Assembly: GCA_035560815.1 (NCBI GenBank)
Contig: DATMYR010000070.1
Coordinates: 20,655-84,654 of the forward strand
From: UBA5314 sp035560815
GTDB lineage: Bacteria > Bacillota > Syntrophomonadia > Syntrophomonadales > Syntrophomonadaceae
DNA: 64,000 nucleotides
Direction: 5' to 3'
A program made the position numbers and the translations under genes. Each line of letters opens with the position of its first letter. The stretch's first letter is position 1. Of this stretch, positions 10,301 through 18,342 are shown one piece after another. Below the pieces are notes generated by a model. It saw only the letters and a list, made by a program, of their open reading frames with translations, made no database searches and was not told the origin of the DNA.

Positions 10301-10799
10301 AGTATTTGAAGAATACCTGGCCTTCAAAAAAGTTTATGGAGACCTGAGCAGGATGAACAGCCCGGTATTTTTCGATGGAATCAGTGAAGGAGAAGTATGT
10401 GAGGTAGAGCTCAATGAAGGCCAGATCTTTATTGTCAAACTGGTTGAAATCGGCAAGGTTGATAAAGAAGGCTTTCGAAAAATTGACTTTGAGGTCAATG
10501 GCAATCAAAGAGAGATTACCATTTTGGATCTCTCCTATCAAAAAGGGGAAGTCACAGCATCAACAATTATGGCCGATCCTGACAACCCTCATGAAATTGG
10601 GGCCAGTATCCCAGGAACAGTCGCGAAAATACTGGTCAATACCAGAGATAAGGTCAAACCTGGCCAGAGTCTTTTGGTCATTGAGGCTATGAAAATGGAG
10701 ACCCAGATCGCCGCCACCCTGAGCGGTAAAGTGATCGCTGTCATGGTTGAAGAAGGCCAACAGGTAAAAAGTGGAGAATTATTAATTAGAATCGAATAA
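7371..10799 (+). CDS. pyc: Pyruvate carboxylase, single-chain
   Basis: 1142 residues, the normal length of the one-polypeptide enzyme that carboxylates pyruvate to oxaloacetate using ATP and bicarbonate. The order is: biotin carboxylase (1-450; KVLIANRGEIAIRI, ATP-grasp loop GGGGRGMR, RDCSIQRRHQK); carboxyltransferase (from ~520; LLSDTTMRDAHQSL, metal site HLHTHDTSGNG); PYC/OADA domain; C-terminal biotinyl domain with EAMKMET, biotin on Lys1108. The ATG at 7371 follows AAGGAG by about 7 bases; the upstream in-frame start at 7338 has none. It stands alone between a palindromic leader and a terminator. In an anaerobe it is likely anaplerotic, feeding oxaloacetate to biosynthesis or a partial TCA cycle. 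Confidence 0.96.
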   Translation: MKTFKKVLIANRGEIAIRIIRACHELGIRTVSLYSKEDKLALFRTKSDESYLIGNNKGPVEAYLSIEEIISLALKKGVDAIHPGYGFLSENPDFAQKCLESGIEFIGPTPEMMNKLGNKIQSKILAQSLGVPTIPGVEKPIRSDREAVRLAWKCGYPIMLKASAGGGGRGMRLVRNEADLLKEFHSAQNEAHKAFGVDDIFIEKYLEAPKHIEIQVLGDHYGNIVHLYERDCSIQRRHQKVIEFSPALAITKEQRNAMCSDAIKIAQSVNYRSAGTVEFLLDSSGSHYFIEMNPRIQVEHTVTEMVTGIDIVQSQILIAQGYKLSSKQVGIPNQRSIQVRGYAIQCRVTTEDPTNSFAPDTGKIDVYRTGSGCGIRLDGGNGYTGSIISPYYDSLLVKIIANSRSFEDTINKARRAIREAVISGVKTNEAFLLNILSHPRFIKGECDTGFIDSTPELFDITPKEDHEATILRFIGAKVVNEGKGIKKDYDVPRIPRTEGIERLAGTKQILDKKGPKGVVDWIHSQSKLLLSDTTMRDAHQSLMATRVRTVDMLRIAEATAYLGKDLFSLEMWGGATFDVAYRFLKESPWERLVELRARIPNILLQMLIRGANAVGYTNYPDNVVREFIKEAAASGIDIFRIFDSLNWLKGMETAIDETLKSGKIAEACICYTGDILDDQRDKYSLTYYVQTAKEIEKMGAHILGIKDMSGLLKPYAAEKLMKALKSEITIPIHLHTHDTSGNGVATLLMAAEAGADIVDTAFNSMSGLTSQPALNSVVAALENTSRATGINLDEIQEIADYWSDVRPIYSQFESGLKSGTAEVYKYEIPGGQYSNLKPQVESFGLGHKFQEVKEMYKAVNDMVGDIVKVTPSSKMVGDMAIFMVKNDLTPENIQEKGRDLAFPDSVVAYFEGMMGQPVGGFPEDLQKIVLKDKKPVTCRPGELLESVDFDVVKKLLEKKYGIQATMKEALSYALYPKVFEEYLAFKKVYGDLSRMNSPVFFDGISEGEVCEVELNEGQIFIVKLVEIGKVDKEGFRKIDFEVNGNQREITILDLSYQKGEVTASTIMADPDNPHEIGASIPGTVAKILVNTRDKVKPGQSLLVIEAMKMETQIAATLSGKVIAVMVEEGQQVKSGELLIRIE

Positions 10800-10847
10800 G
10801 CCCCTATTAAAAACAGGCCAGGCCTTCTTCGTCTTGGGCCAGAATGC

Positions 10848-10887
10848 AAAAGCAGGATTCCTATTACAAAGGATATCCTGCTTTTTT
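10848..10887 (+). terminator. Rho-independent terminator after pyc
   Basis: An 11-bp stem AAAAGCAGGAT / ATCCTGCTTTT ends in TTTTTT on the plus strand, about 50 bp after the pyc stop. Confidence 0.85.
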
Positions 10888-10940
10888 ACGAATGCTAATT
10901 TGTACGAGATAGGGCTTGGTGTTCAGGGATTCGCCAGAAT

Positions 10941-11543
10941 TTAAGAGGTTACCGGTCCCTTCACTTTTATTAACGGCGCAGGTTTCTCTTGAACCTTGAT
11001 CCTTTTTACCATCTTACCAGTCGTCTTATCGATGCTGTTAAAGACAGCATTTACAGACTGTTCTCCAGCCAGAGCCTCTTCCAAGAGGGGCAGATCCTTG
11101 CGCTGAATAATGATGGTCAGAACCAGTCGATCCTCTCCTTTCAGACCAAAGCCTTTGCCGGTTGTCACCGGGAATCCCCGTCCCCGCAGATGATCGGCCA
11201 GGGCAATCCCCTCTTCCATATTTTTATATATGGTTACTTCCAAAGCCCCCAGAGCCAGGCGATTATCGAACCAATCTCCCAAATATACCCCGAACAATCG
11301 GCCCATAGCAAAGGCAGCAATAAAAGCCAGGCCGGAAGAAGAAGCAATCATTTTTACCGCATAAGCTGCGATGAGAGCATCCAGAAACGTTGTAAAATAT
11401 GCCGGCCGCATGATCTTCTTATTGACAAAAAGGCTCTTTAAAGTGCCCAGGCACATGCTGGTGGCATTTAATGCAAAAATAAGGAATATGTTAAAAAGCA
11501 ATTGCGCTGGCATCATGGATTTCAATAATAATAGGGTTTTCAT
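10941..11543 (-). CDS. UPF0316 family membrane protein (DUF5698 + DUF2179)
   Basis: 200 residues. About three transmembrane segments (residues ~12-95) include NATSMCLGTLKSLFVNKK and a glycine-rich MGRLFGVYLGDW. A soluble DUF2179-type domain follows (RGRGFPVTTGKGFGLKGEDR, LTIIIQRKDLPLLEEAL). DUF2179 also forms the C-terminus of YitT-type proteins; the molecular function is not established. The ATG at 11543 has AGGTG 6 bases upstream; an in-frame GTG three codons earlier overlaps that site. A terminator-like hairpin precedes the gene, so expression may be controlled by attenuation. Confidence 0.85.
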   Translation of the reverse strand: MKTLLLLKSMMPAQLLFNIFLIFALNATSMCLGTLKSLFVNKKIMRPAYFTTFLDALIAAYAVKMIASSSGLAFIAAFAMGRLFGVYLGDWFDNRLALGALEVTIYKNMEEGIALADHLRGRGFPVTTGKGFGLKGEDRLVLTIIIQRKDLPLLEEALAGEQSVNAVFNSIDKTTGKMVKRIKVQEKPAPLIKVKGPVTS

Positions 11544-11577
11544 AGATATCACCTGCTTGCATACCCCTAAAAAGGGA

Positions 11578-11604
11578 AATAAAAAGACCTCGTTTCAAGA
11601 GGTC
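11578..11604 (-). promoter_or_regulatory. Terminator-like hairpin in the leader of the UPF0316 gene
   Basis: On the minus strand GACCTC-TTGAAAC-GAGGTC is followed by TTTTTATTT, and it lies about 35 bases before the start codon of 10941-11543. No upstream open gene needs a terminator here, since the next minus-strand gene on that side begins at 14392. This placement is typical of an attenuator or riboswitch expression platform. The upstream bases (to about 11680) do not match a riboswitch I recognise. Confidence 0.55.
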
Positions 11605-11797
11605 ATTACGAACAACTTTTTCAATTGCTAATGGCCGGCAACGTTGAAGTAATATCATATCAGATATTCGAGCAAAGCACCAGGTTTTTTTATTGACTTG
11701 TAAATATTCAATGTAAAAATACCGGGGCAGGCTATTCAAATGCATGTACCCCGCCGGTCAGGCTGCCTCATGATAATATTGCCCGATACCTATGGTG

Positions 11798-14392
11798 CTA
11801 ACTTGGGGGTGTATGGTATCCTGAATACGCCTTCAGGACTATAGGAAAATATATATTAAAAGTAGTTCCTTTCGAACTTGTATCGATTTTAACTCTGGCT
11901 TCATGTCGCGCTGCGATGCTGTAGCAGACCGCAAGGCCTAATCCAGTCCCATTCTCTTTCGTTGTGACGAATGGAGTCCCAATCTTATCTAAGAGGTCTG
12001 AGGGGATTCCCGTGCCCTGATCTTTGATAGACAAAATGACTTCACCCCTTTGCACCGTACTACTGATGCTCAGGATCCCACCCGCTGACATGGCCTCCAA
12101 ACCATTGCGAACCAGATTTAAAATCAGTTGCCGGATTTCCTTTTCGTCAATTCGAACTGGTGGTGTTGGTGCTAACTCCATTTTAATTTGCATTTCTTGA
12201 TAATTGGCATCAGCAAGCATCATCGGGTACATTGCTTTTATCACTTTATCGATATAATGGGGCTTCAAATCAACCGGTTTATTGCGAGCCAGGCTTAGAA
12301 AGTCCGTAATAATGGAATTGGCCCGATCCAGTTCCTCAATCATAAGTTGAAAATACATCTGATCGTTTATATAGCTTTCCTTCCCCGCCAGCATTTGTAG
12401 AAATCCACGTACAGCAGTCATGGGATTGCGGATTTCATGCCCGATACTGGCGGCCATCTCACCGATAAGACCTAAACGGTCTAAACGAGCCAGATTCGCA
12501 TCGAGTTCTTTTTCTTTGCTTACATCCTGAGCTACGATAAGCCGGCACAATTCCCCATTTATATTTGTCTTTTCCATGGAACCAAAGACGGACAATATCT
12601 TACCAGAACGGGCGCGCATCTCACACTCTATATTACTGAGTTTTCCAGATTTGCGTAGATTCTGCAAAATTTTGCTCAGTGTGTCTGAAACCAGCAGGTT
12701 CAATTCTCTCTCAGTGTGTCCCAGGATATCTTGGCGATCAAACTCGACAGCATCCAGGTACGTCTGATTCACCTCAATAAAACGATCATCTTCCATGCTA
12801 ATTATGGCCATCATTACGGGGCTGGAATGAAAAGCCGTGCAAAAACGCTCTTCAGACTGACGTAGTGCGTTCTCCTTCTCAATGCGCTCCGTTACGACTC
12901 GCCAGGCAACTGCAAATCCATCACCGATTTTTACCGCGCTTATATCGATGTATCTCTGCCCTTGATTAAGATAATCCATAGGAGCAGCTTGTTTATAAAA
13001 ACGCTTACCGTTCTTCAGTAATTCGCAGTATTCTAAAAAGCGTTCTTCTTTAAAGGCCGGGAAGAGTTCCAGCATACGATGGCCTAACAGCTCTTCTTTG
13101 GTCATATGCATATTATTACAAGCTGCTTCATTCACATAATCGATCCTGAAATCCTCAAGCTCTCCGGCCTGGTTGCGGACCGCGGTATAAATTCCGAAGC
13201 TGTCCATCATGTTTTCTACGGCCGACTGGAACCTCTCCTCACTCTTGTGCAGTTGCTGCTCCAAACGAATTCTATCCGAAACGTCCCGACAGCAGATAGA
13301 AAGACCATTGTAGAAGGGATAAACACTGAAATCGAACCAGGCATCATCACAGGTAAATTGCCCAAGAAAGTGCCCCGGAACCTTTTCCTTCATGGCCTTG
13401 TTACAGAATTTATAAATCTCTGTGGATATTGCTTTCGGGAATATGCTCCAGATATTCTCCCCCAGCAATTCATCTTCGGTCATCCAGGCTACTGAACGGG
13501 CAAATTGTCTATTTACATAACGAAAGTGCCATTCATTGTCGAGGACAAAAAAGGGATCAGAAATACTGTCAAGAATCTCACCCATATCTCTCCTGGATTT
13601 AACCAGCTCTTCCTGTGCTCTTTTTATATTGCTTACATCACGGCCAACAGCAAAAATCAGATTTTCTTCCGCAATGGGAACCAGATTCCATGACACCCAA
13701 CGATAAGAGCCATCCTGGCCGAGGTAACGCATTTCAAGGTTTTGCTTACTCTTGCCCTCTACTACCTCTTGCAAGGCCGTCCATGCTGTTTCAAAATCAT
13801 CGGGGTGCAGTTTGTCATCCATAATCTGCGCTATACCTTCATTGCCGGTATAATTGGTTATTCCAGAAAACTCGGGGTTGGCCTGGGTGATTAAACCGTC
13901 AGGAGTAGCAATTACGAACAGATCTGAAGAAATATTAAAGAACATTTCCAATTGTCTTTCTGCTGCCTGGCGTCGAGAAATTTCCTGTTCAAGCGCCTGG
14001 TTGGCTATCTCCAGGTTGCCTAAATATTCATGGCGTTGAGAGATATCCCGCAGATTTACATAAATGCCCGGCACCCCGGGTGAAACATTTATTTCGTACC
14101 ATTTATTCGTATATTTACTCAAAAACTCGAAGTTGATCGACACCCGGTTAGCTGCGGCTTCATGATAATAATCGGACAGTTTGGTGCCTATATAGGCAGG
14201 CAGAGCCTCCCAGATACACCGTCCCAGCAGTTCAGCAAGAGGCTTTTCCATATGGGGTTCAGCACGGGGGCTTATGTAAGTAAAACGAAACTGCTCGTCC
14301 AGGATATACAATCCATCATTCATTATATTTCCATGTTTCAGTTTACTTAACTGCTCTGCTAGTACATGGTCGCTGCTGTGATCATTGGACAA
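11798..14392 (-). CDS. Multi-PAS sensor histidine kinase
   Basis: 864 residues with no transmembrane segment, so probably cytosolic. About five tandem PAS-type modules fill residues 1-620 (start points near FTYISPRAEPHM, DLFVIATPDGLITQANP, PFFVLDNEWHFRYVN, a FRIDYVNEAACNNM module and a MMAIISMEDDRFIEVN module). HisKA follows with phospho-acceptor His652 (SIGHEIRNPM). The HATPase has the N box LNLVRNGLEAM, G1 DQGTGIP and G2 NGTGLGLA. The architecture resembles sporulation or nutritional kinases of Firmicutes, but the signal is unknown. The TTG start at 14392 is supported by GGGAGGT 8 bases upstream. No response regulator is adjacent on its transcript, so it is an orphan kinase. Confidence 0.9.
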   Translation of the reverse strand: MSNDHSSDHVLAEQLSKLKHGNIMNDGLYILDEQFRFTYISPRAEPHMEKPLAELLGRCIWEALPAYIGTKLSDYYHEAAANRVSINFEFLSKYTNKWYEINVSPGVPGIYVNLRDISQRHEYLGNLEIANQALEQEISRRQAAERQLEMFFNISSDLFVIATPDGLITQANPEFSGITNYTGNEGIAQIMDDKLHPDDFETAWTALQEVVEGKSKQNLEMRYLGQDGSYRWVSWNLVPIAEENLIFAVGRDVSNIKRAQEELVKSRRDMGEILDSISDPFFVLDNEWHFRYVNRQFARSVAWMTEDELLGENIWSIFPKAISTEIYKFCNKAMKEKVPGHFLGQFTCDDAWFDFSVYPFYNGLSICCRDVSDRIRLEQQLHKSEERFQSAVENMMDSFGIYTAVRNQAGELEDFRIDYVNEAACNNMHMTKEELLGHRMLELFPAFKEERFLEYCELLKNGKRFYKQAAPMDYLNQGQRYIDISAVKIGDGFAVAWRVVTERIEKENALRQSEERFCTAFHSSPVMMAIISMEDDRFIEVNQTYLDAVEFDRQDILGHTERELNLLVSDTLSKILQNLRKSGKLSNIECEMRARSGKILSVFGSMEKTNINGELCRLIVAQDVSKEKELDANLARLDRLGLIGEMAASIGHEIRNPMTAVRGFLQMLAGKESYINDQMYFQLMIEELDRANSIITDFLSLARNKPVDLKPHYIDKVIKAMYPMMLADANYQEMQIKMELAPTPPVRIDEKEIRQLILNLVRNGLEAMSAGGILSISSTVQRGEVILSIKDQGTGIPSDLLDKIGTPFVTTKENGTGLGLAVCYSIAARHEARVKIDTSSKGTTFNIYFPIVLKAYSGYHTPPS

Positions 14393-14441
14393 TGACCGCT
14401 ACCTCCCGAGATGCAATAAGTAATGTCCCTAAAACTAAGTT

Positions 14442-14469
14442 AACATAGTGGAGATACTTAATATGTCGA
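14442..14469 (-). promoter_or_regulatory. Sigma-A-type promoter candidate for the PAS kinase
   Basis: On the minus strand TCGACA, a 16-bp spacer and TATGTT lie about 50 bp before the TTG start at 14392. The -35 matches 5 of 6 consensus bases and the -10 matches 4 of 6. The rest of the 14393-14784 gap is AT-rich with no gene seen, apart from the tlp promoter candidate. Confidence 0.4.
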
Positions 14470-14710
14470 ATTTATTCATTTTGGCTAATAGATAGATTTC
14501 ATTATCGTTCCCCGCGTTTCCCATTATTCCCACTATATGTTTACCGATTTGTTATATTATAGTATTACTGGTTTTCATTATGCTAGGAAAGTGAGACATC
14601 CGACCTCGTCGAAGATCATACATAGACAGTATTGGGGGAAATAAGCGGATTTTTTGTATTCCGTCAGGTTGAAGAATGCCTTTCTCTAAAGCATTTGAGG
14701 AAAGGATCCG

Positions 14711-14740
14711 GTATAGATGTATTCTATTTTTCAAATAATA
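14711..14740 (+). promoter_or_regulatory. Possible sigma-G (forespore) promoter of tlp
   Basis: GTATA, an 18-bp spacer, then AATAATA fits the Bacillus sigma-G pattern gHATR-N18-cATWHTA except for the first base of the -10. It lies 45-75 bp before tlp, a gene that belongs to the forespore regulon in Bacillus. The region is AT-rich, so a chance match is possible. Confidence 0.4.
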
Positions 14741-14784
14741 ATCTTAATGCTTTTAGATAACAAATGAGAAAGGGAGATTGATTT

Positions 14785-15012
14785 ATGAAGCACAAGCCGG
14801 ATGATCGCAGGGACAATGTGGACAAAATTCAGCAAAACATAGACAACACGATTGAGAATATGGAGATTGCCGAGGAAATGATTGCATTAAGTGACAATGA
14901 TAAAACGAAACAGGATTTACAGAGAAAAAACGAAAAAAGAGATGAAGCTCTGGATGATATGAGAAAAGAAATAAGAGATGAAGCCGTCGACAAAAAACAC
15001 GGATATAAATAA
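14785..15012 (+). CDS. tlp: Small acid-soluble spore protein Tlp
   Basis: 75 residues, highly charged, predicted mostly helical. It matches the Tlp family: N-terminal PDDRRDNVDKIQQNIDNTIE, then AEEMIALSD, then RKNEKRDEALDDMRKEIRDE and a C-terminal GYK. Tlp is a minor spore-core protein made in the forespore; its exact job is unclear. The ATG follows GGGAGA by 7-8 bases. It is one of the better markers that this organism forms endospores. It is the only plus-strand gene between 10.8 and 20.5 kb. Confidence 0.9.
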   Translation: MKHKPDDRRDNVDKIQQNIDNTIENMEIAEEMIALSDNDKTKQDLQRKNEKRDEALDDMRKEIRDEAVDKKHGYK

Positions 15013-15130
15013 AATATAGTACACATTGATTAATAGGCGAGAAAGAGGCATAAAAAAATCCTGATAGATCTCACCACCGGAGGCTTGATGCCCTTATTCG
15101 TTGATACACCGTTCTGTGGTCGAAGTTGAA

Positions 15131-16231
15131 TCAGGTGTTGTGCTGATTTCTCTTATAGATTTTGTCAAATATATCGGCGATTCTAATAAAAGCTTCCAGT
15201 ATACGAGGATCAAAGTTGCTGGGAGTAGTTCTCTTATCGCCATTTATCAGTATGTCTACCGCCTTTTGATGGCTCATGGCCTTCTTGTAAGGCCTTTTCA
15301 TTCTCAAGGCGTCATAGTTATCGCAAAGGGCTACGATCCTACCTTCAATAGGGATTTCTTCACCTTTCAATCCCTGAGGATACCCAGTTCCATCCCACTT
15401 TTCGTGATGGGTAAGAGCAATGATTTCGGTCATTTTTATTTTAGAATGGCGTGATCCGGCTACGATATTGGCACCAATGATCGTATGGGTTTTCATGATT
15501 TCAAGTTCTTCCGGGCTAAGTGGTCCTGGTTTTAGAAGAATGCTGTCAGCAATCCCGATCTTGCCAATATCGTGTAAGGGAGCAGCAAAGGCAATCAACT
15601 CAATAGCCTCTTTGGGCATGCCGATTTCTCTGGCCAGCTGGGGTGCATAACACCCCAGTCTACGATTATGCATGCCTGTATCTGTATCCCTGAATTCTGC
15701 AGCATTGGTCAGTTTTTGCACCAACTCGCCGCTCAACTCTTCAACGATCGTCAGGGCTTGTGATAGTTCCCGAGTTCTCAGTTTGACCGTTTCTTCCAGG
15801 TTTTTTTTATATTCTTCCTCTCTTTGGGCATATTTGACCAGCTTTATAGACTTATCCAGCATCGTCAACAACAACTCGACATCCACCGGTTTGAGCACAA
15901 ATGAATCGACACCCAGATTGATTAATTCCAGAAGGTAATTGGCTTCATCATGGGCAGAAATAACAGCGATTAACTGCTTACTATTGAGCGCTCTGATTTC
16001 TCGCACCATTTTCACGCCGTTCATGATCGGCATGTTGATGTCGGTGATCACCAGGTCATAACTGCCCGTTATATATTTATTCAGCCCTTCCCGACCATTA
16101 TCAGCCCAATCAATACAAGGAAAAAAATTACTAAGGAGCCTGACGGTGTTTTCCCTCAGTTCCCGGTCATCCTCAACATATAGCACACTAATTCCCTGGG
16201 CGCTCTCTTTTAATTCTTTAGCACTTACCAC
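15131..16231 (-). CDS. Response regulator with HD-GYP phosphodiesterase output
   Basis: 366 residues. The N-terminal receiver (from VLYVEDD) has phospho-acceptor Asp in VITDINMP and the lysine of FVLKPVD. A coiled linker (~125-165) follows, then an HD-GYP domain with metal motif HDIGK, HHEKWDGTGYP and the helix GRIVALCDNYDALRMKRPY. HD-GYP enzymes hydrolyse cyclic di-GMP; no GGDEF is present. The GTG at 16231 follows the kinase stop by 8 bases; AAGGAG lies 13-17 bases upstream, rather far, so the start is provisional. It is co-transcribed with the hydrogenase-like kinase, which should be its phosphodonor. Confidence 0.88.
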   Translation of the reverse strand: MVSAKELKESAQGISVLYVEDDRELRENTVRLLSNFFPCIDWADNGREGLNKYITGSYDLVITDINMPIMNGVKMVREIRALNSKQLIAVISAHDEANYLLELINLGVDSFVLKPVDVELLLTMLDKSIKLVKYAQREEEYKKNLEETVKLRTRELSQALTIVEELSGELVQKLTNAAEFRDTDTGMHNRRLGCYAPQLAREIGMPKEAIELIAFAAPLHDIGKIGIADSILLKPGPLSPEELEIMKTHTIIGANIVAGSRHSKIKMTEIIALTHHEKWDGTGYPQGLKGEEIPIEGRIVALCDNYDALRMKRPYKKAMSHQKAVDILINGDKRTTPSNFDPRILEAFIRIADIFDKIYKRNQHNT

Positions 16232-16239
16232 GACTTTAC

Positions 16240-18342
16240 TTACGCTCCTTGCTGCAAAATTGGCAGTTGTATGGCAATACAAGCGCCTTGATCTCGATTG
16301 GAAGCCAAGATCCGTCCTCGACAATGTTCTTCAATTATTGTTTTTGACATATACAGACCAAGCCCGGTTCCCTTGGCCGGTCCTTTGGTTGAAAAGTAGG
16401 GGTCATAAATTTTATTGATAATTTCTTCCGGAATCCCACCGGCATTATCCTGGACCTCAATACATTGATAACCGTCTTTTTCGTAGCCCCTAATGAGCAC
16501 TCGAGGATCAGCCACTCCTCTTTCTACAAAGGCATCCGTAGCGTTCTTCAATATATTAAGAAATACCTGCATAAGCTCTCGGGGATAGGTAAAAATCTTA
16601 TGTTTGAAATCACAGTCTTTGACCAGATCAATGTTTTTATATTCCATTGATTTTCCGATGATTCCCAGGGTGTTCTCAATAATATCATCCATCATTACCG
16701 ACTCTTTCGGATTGTCAGGTTTGAAAAAGTGGCGAAAGTCATTGATAGTCCTGGATAAATACTGGGCGTGATTGTTTATCTCCTGAAGCTGCACGACAAA
16801 CTGGTCTTTATCCATCATATCCAGGTCGATTAGGACTTTGATATTTCCTGACAGGGTGCTAATGGAAGAAAGAGGCTGCCGCCATTGATGGGCGATCATG
16901 CCGATCATTTCTCCCATCGCCGCCAGTTTAGAGTTCTGCACCAAGAGCTGTTCCTGCTGTTTCCTTTCAGCAATTTCCGTTTCCAATTGCTTATTGAGTT
17001 CAACCGATTCTTCAACCATTTGATTTAGAATTTCATGTTCCTTACGAAGTTCCTTTTCTTGATACAAATGACAGTTTTCCACCTTGTTTAACCCGTTAAA
17101 AACGGCCACCGCCATATAATAACAGGAGTTGTATCCACAAGCAGCACAATTGCGAAAATCTTTTTCCTCCACTTTATACATTTCCGCGAAAATCTTTTCC
17201 AATTGCTGGCTATCAGGGATTAATATATTGTTTTTCCAGGATAGATCTTTGTATAAGCTGTACTGGAAATCATGTTCCTGAAGAACCTCAGAAAGAAATT
17301 TCTGCAGCCGCAAATCATTTTCCTGCTCCTTGATGCTTTCTTCTGAGCGTCGCGCTACCGCACTTTCAATTTCATCGATAGTCTTCCTATAATTGATGCA
17401 CCCCGCACCCATATTACAGCCTCTCTCACAACTAAGCAGGTCCACAATCATGGGTAAGTCCGGTTCCCCGTTTTTAATCGCTCTGGATAGATTGGCCAAA
17501 TAACGCTTGTAGAGAACCGGCCCCTCAACTCGGGTGATGGCACTGGCAGATATCCCGGGATGCCTGTAAAGGTACGACTCCTTGAGCCCTCCCGGGGTTG
17601 AGAAGTTCACCGCTATACCGGCCGAAATCTTATTATCAAATTCGCTATCAGCCAGTATATTCAGGTCAATATTTTGTTCCTTAAAAATACGGTTTAATGA
17701 CTGAAAAGTGATGTTGTATTCTACCATTTTGCTTTTTTGGAACTCTCTCCTCTTGGCCAAACATGGTGATATGAAGGCCAGGTGAGTATCAGGATGAATG
17801 GATCTTACATAGGTGGCTAAATTGTGTACCGGGCTGCCGATAGGCGCCAAATATTCTATCAGATCGGGATGATGAAGTTCTATGTAGGTAACAACGGCAG
17901 GACACGGTTGTGCAATAACCGGGGACTTCAGTTGACCAGAACTAATCGCGTGGTGGTAAGCAGCAATTGTTATTTCGGCGCCCAAAGACACATCATACAC
18001 AGCTTTAACACCCAGGGCTCTTAGCCCGCTGATCAATGACTTGAGATTAAAATTGCATTGGGCAGAGGGTGCAACCAGGGCTATGATGTCATTTTTCGCG
18101 ATATCGCTCATAAACTGAGCAGAATCATCAATAGGAAAACGCGCACTTTTGGCTGCGTCACCACCATGGGACCTTATACACGCTTCAATGCACCTGCCGC
18201 AGCCGATGCATGAATGATTATCGAACTTGACTACATCGCCGCTGCCATCACTGCATATTTTTACCGGACATATTGCTATGCACTGATGGCAATTCACGCA
18301 GAAAGCTTCATCAATCCCTATAACCTGTACAAATTCCTCCAT
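16240..18342 (-). CDS. [FeFe]-hydrogenase-like iron-sulfur sensor histidine kinase
   Basis: 700 residues, soluble. Two [4Fe-4S] ferredoxin motifs come first (Cys15/18/21/25 and Cys45/48/51/55). An [FeFe]-hydrogenase large-subunit-like domain (~85-370) keeps degenerate H-cluster signatures: QPCPAVV in place of SCCPxW, SPCLAKRRE in place of MPCxxKKxE, and CERGCNMGAGC in place of CPGGCxxGGG. A four-Cys segment (RNCAACGYNSCY, later ENCH, ~415-450) resembles a putative Fe-S domain. HisKA/HATPase follows with phospho-acceptor His485 (AHQWRQP), N box NILKNATDAF and GTGLGLYMSK. The position of the proton-shuttling Cys in catalytic enzymes appears to be Pro, so a sensor rather than an enzyme is inferred. 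ATG 18342 has only a weak upstream GGTGA, which lies in an inverted repeat. Confidence 0.88.
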   Translation of the reverse strand: MEEFVQVIGIDEAFCVNCHQCIAICPVKICSDGSGDVVKFDNHSCIGCGRCIEACIRSHGGDAAKSARFPIDDSAQFMSDIAKNDIIALVAPSAQCNFNLKSLISGLRALGVKAVYDVSLGAEITIAAYHHAISSGQLKSPVIAQPCPAVVTYIELHHPDLIEYLAPIGSPVHNLATYVRSIHPDTHLAFISPCLAKRREFQKSKMVEYNITFQSLNRIFKEQNIDLNILADSEFDNKISAGIAVNFSTPGGLKESYLYRHPGISASAITRVEGPVLYKRYLANLSRAIKNGEPDLPMIVDLLSCERGCNMGAGCINYRKTIDEIESAVARRSEESIKEQENDLRLQKFLSEVLQEHDFQYSLYKDLSWKNNILIPDSQQLEKIFAEMYKVEEKDFRNCAACGYNSCYYMAVAVFNGLNKVENCHLYQEKELRKEHEILNQMVEESVELNKQLETEIAERKQQEQLLVQNSKLAAMGEMIGMIAHQWRQPLSSISTLSGNIKVLIDLDMMDKDQFVVQLQEINNHAQYLSRTINDFRHFFKPDNPKESVMMDDIIENTLGIIGKSMEYKNIDLVKDCDFKHKIFTYPRELMQVFLNILKNATDAFVERGVADPRVLIRGYEKDGYQCIEVQDNAGGIPEEIINKIYDPYFSTKGPAKGTGLGLYMSKTIIEEHCRGRILASNRDQGACIAIQLPILQQGA

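Noticed and set aside
11491..11745. Minus-strand ORF of 84 residues across the UPF0316 leader
   Set aside because: It runs through the hairpin leader and the start of the real gene in another frame; no ribosome site or family match.
14552..14734. Minus-strand ORF of 60 residues between the PAS kinase and tlp
   Set aside because: No ribosome site, no recognisable sequence, and it overlaps the tlp promoter candidate.
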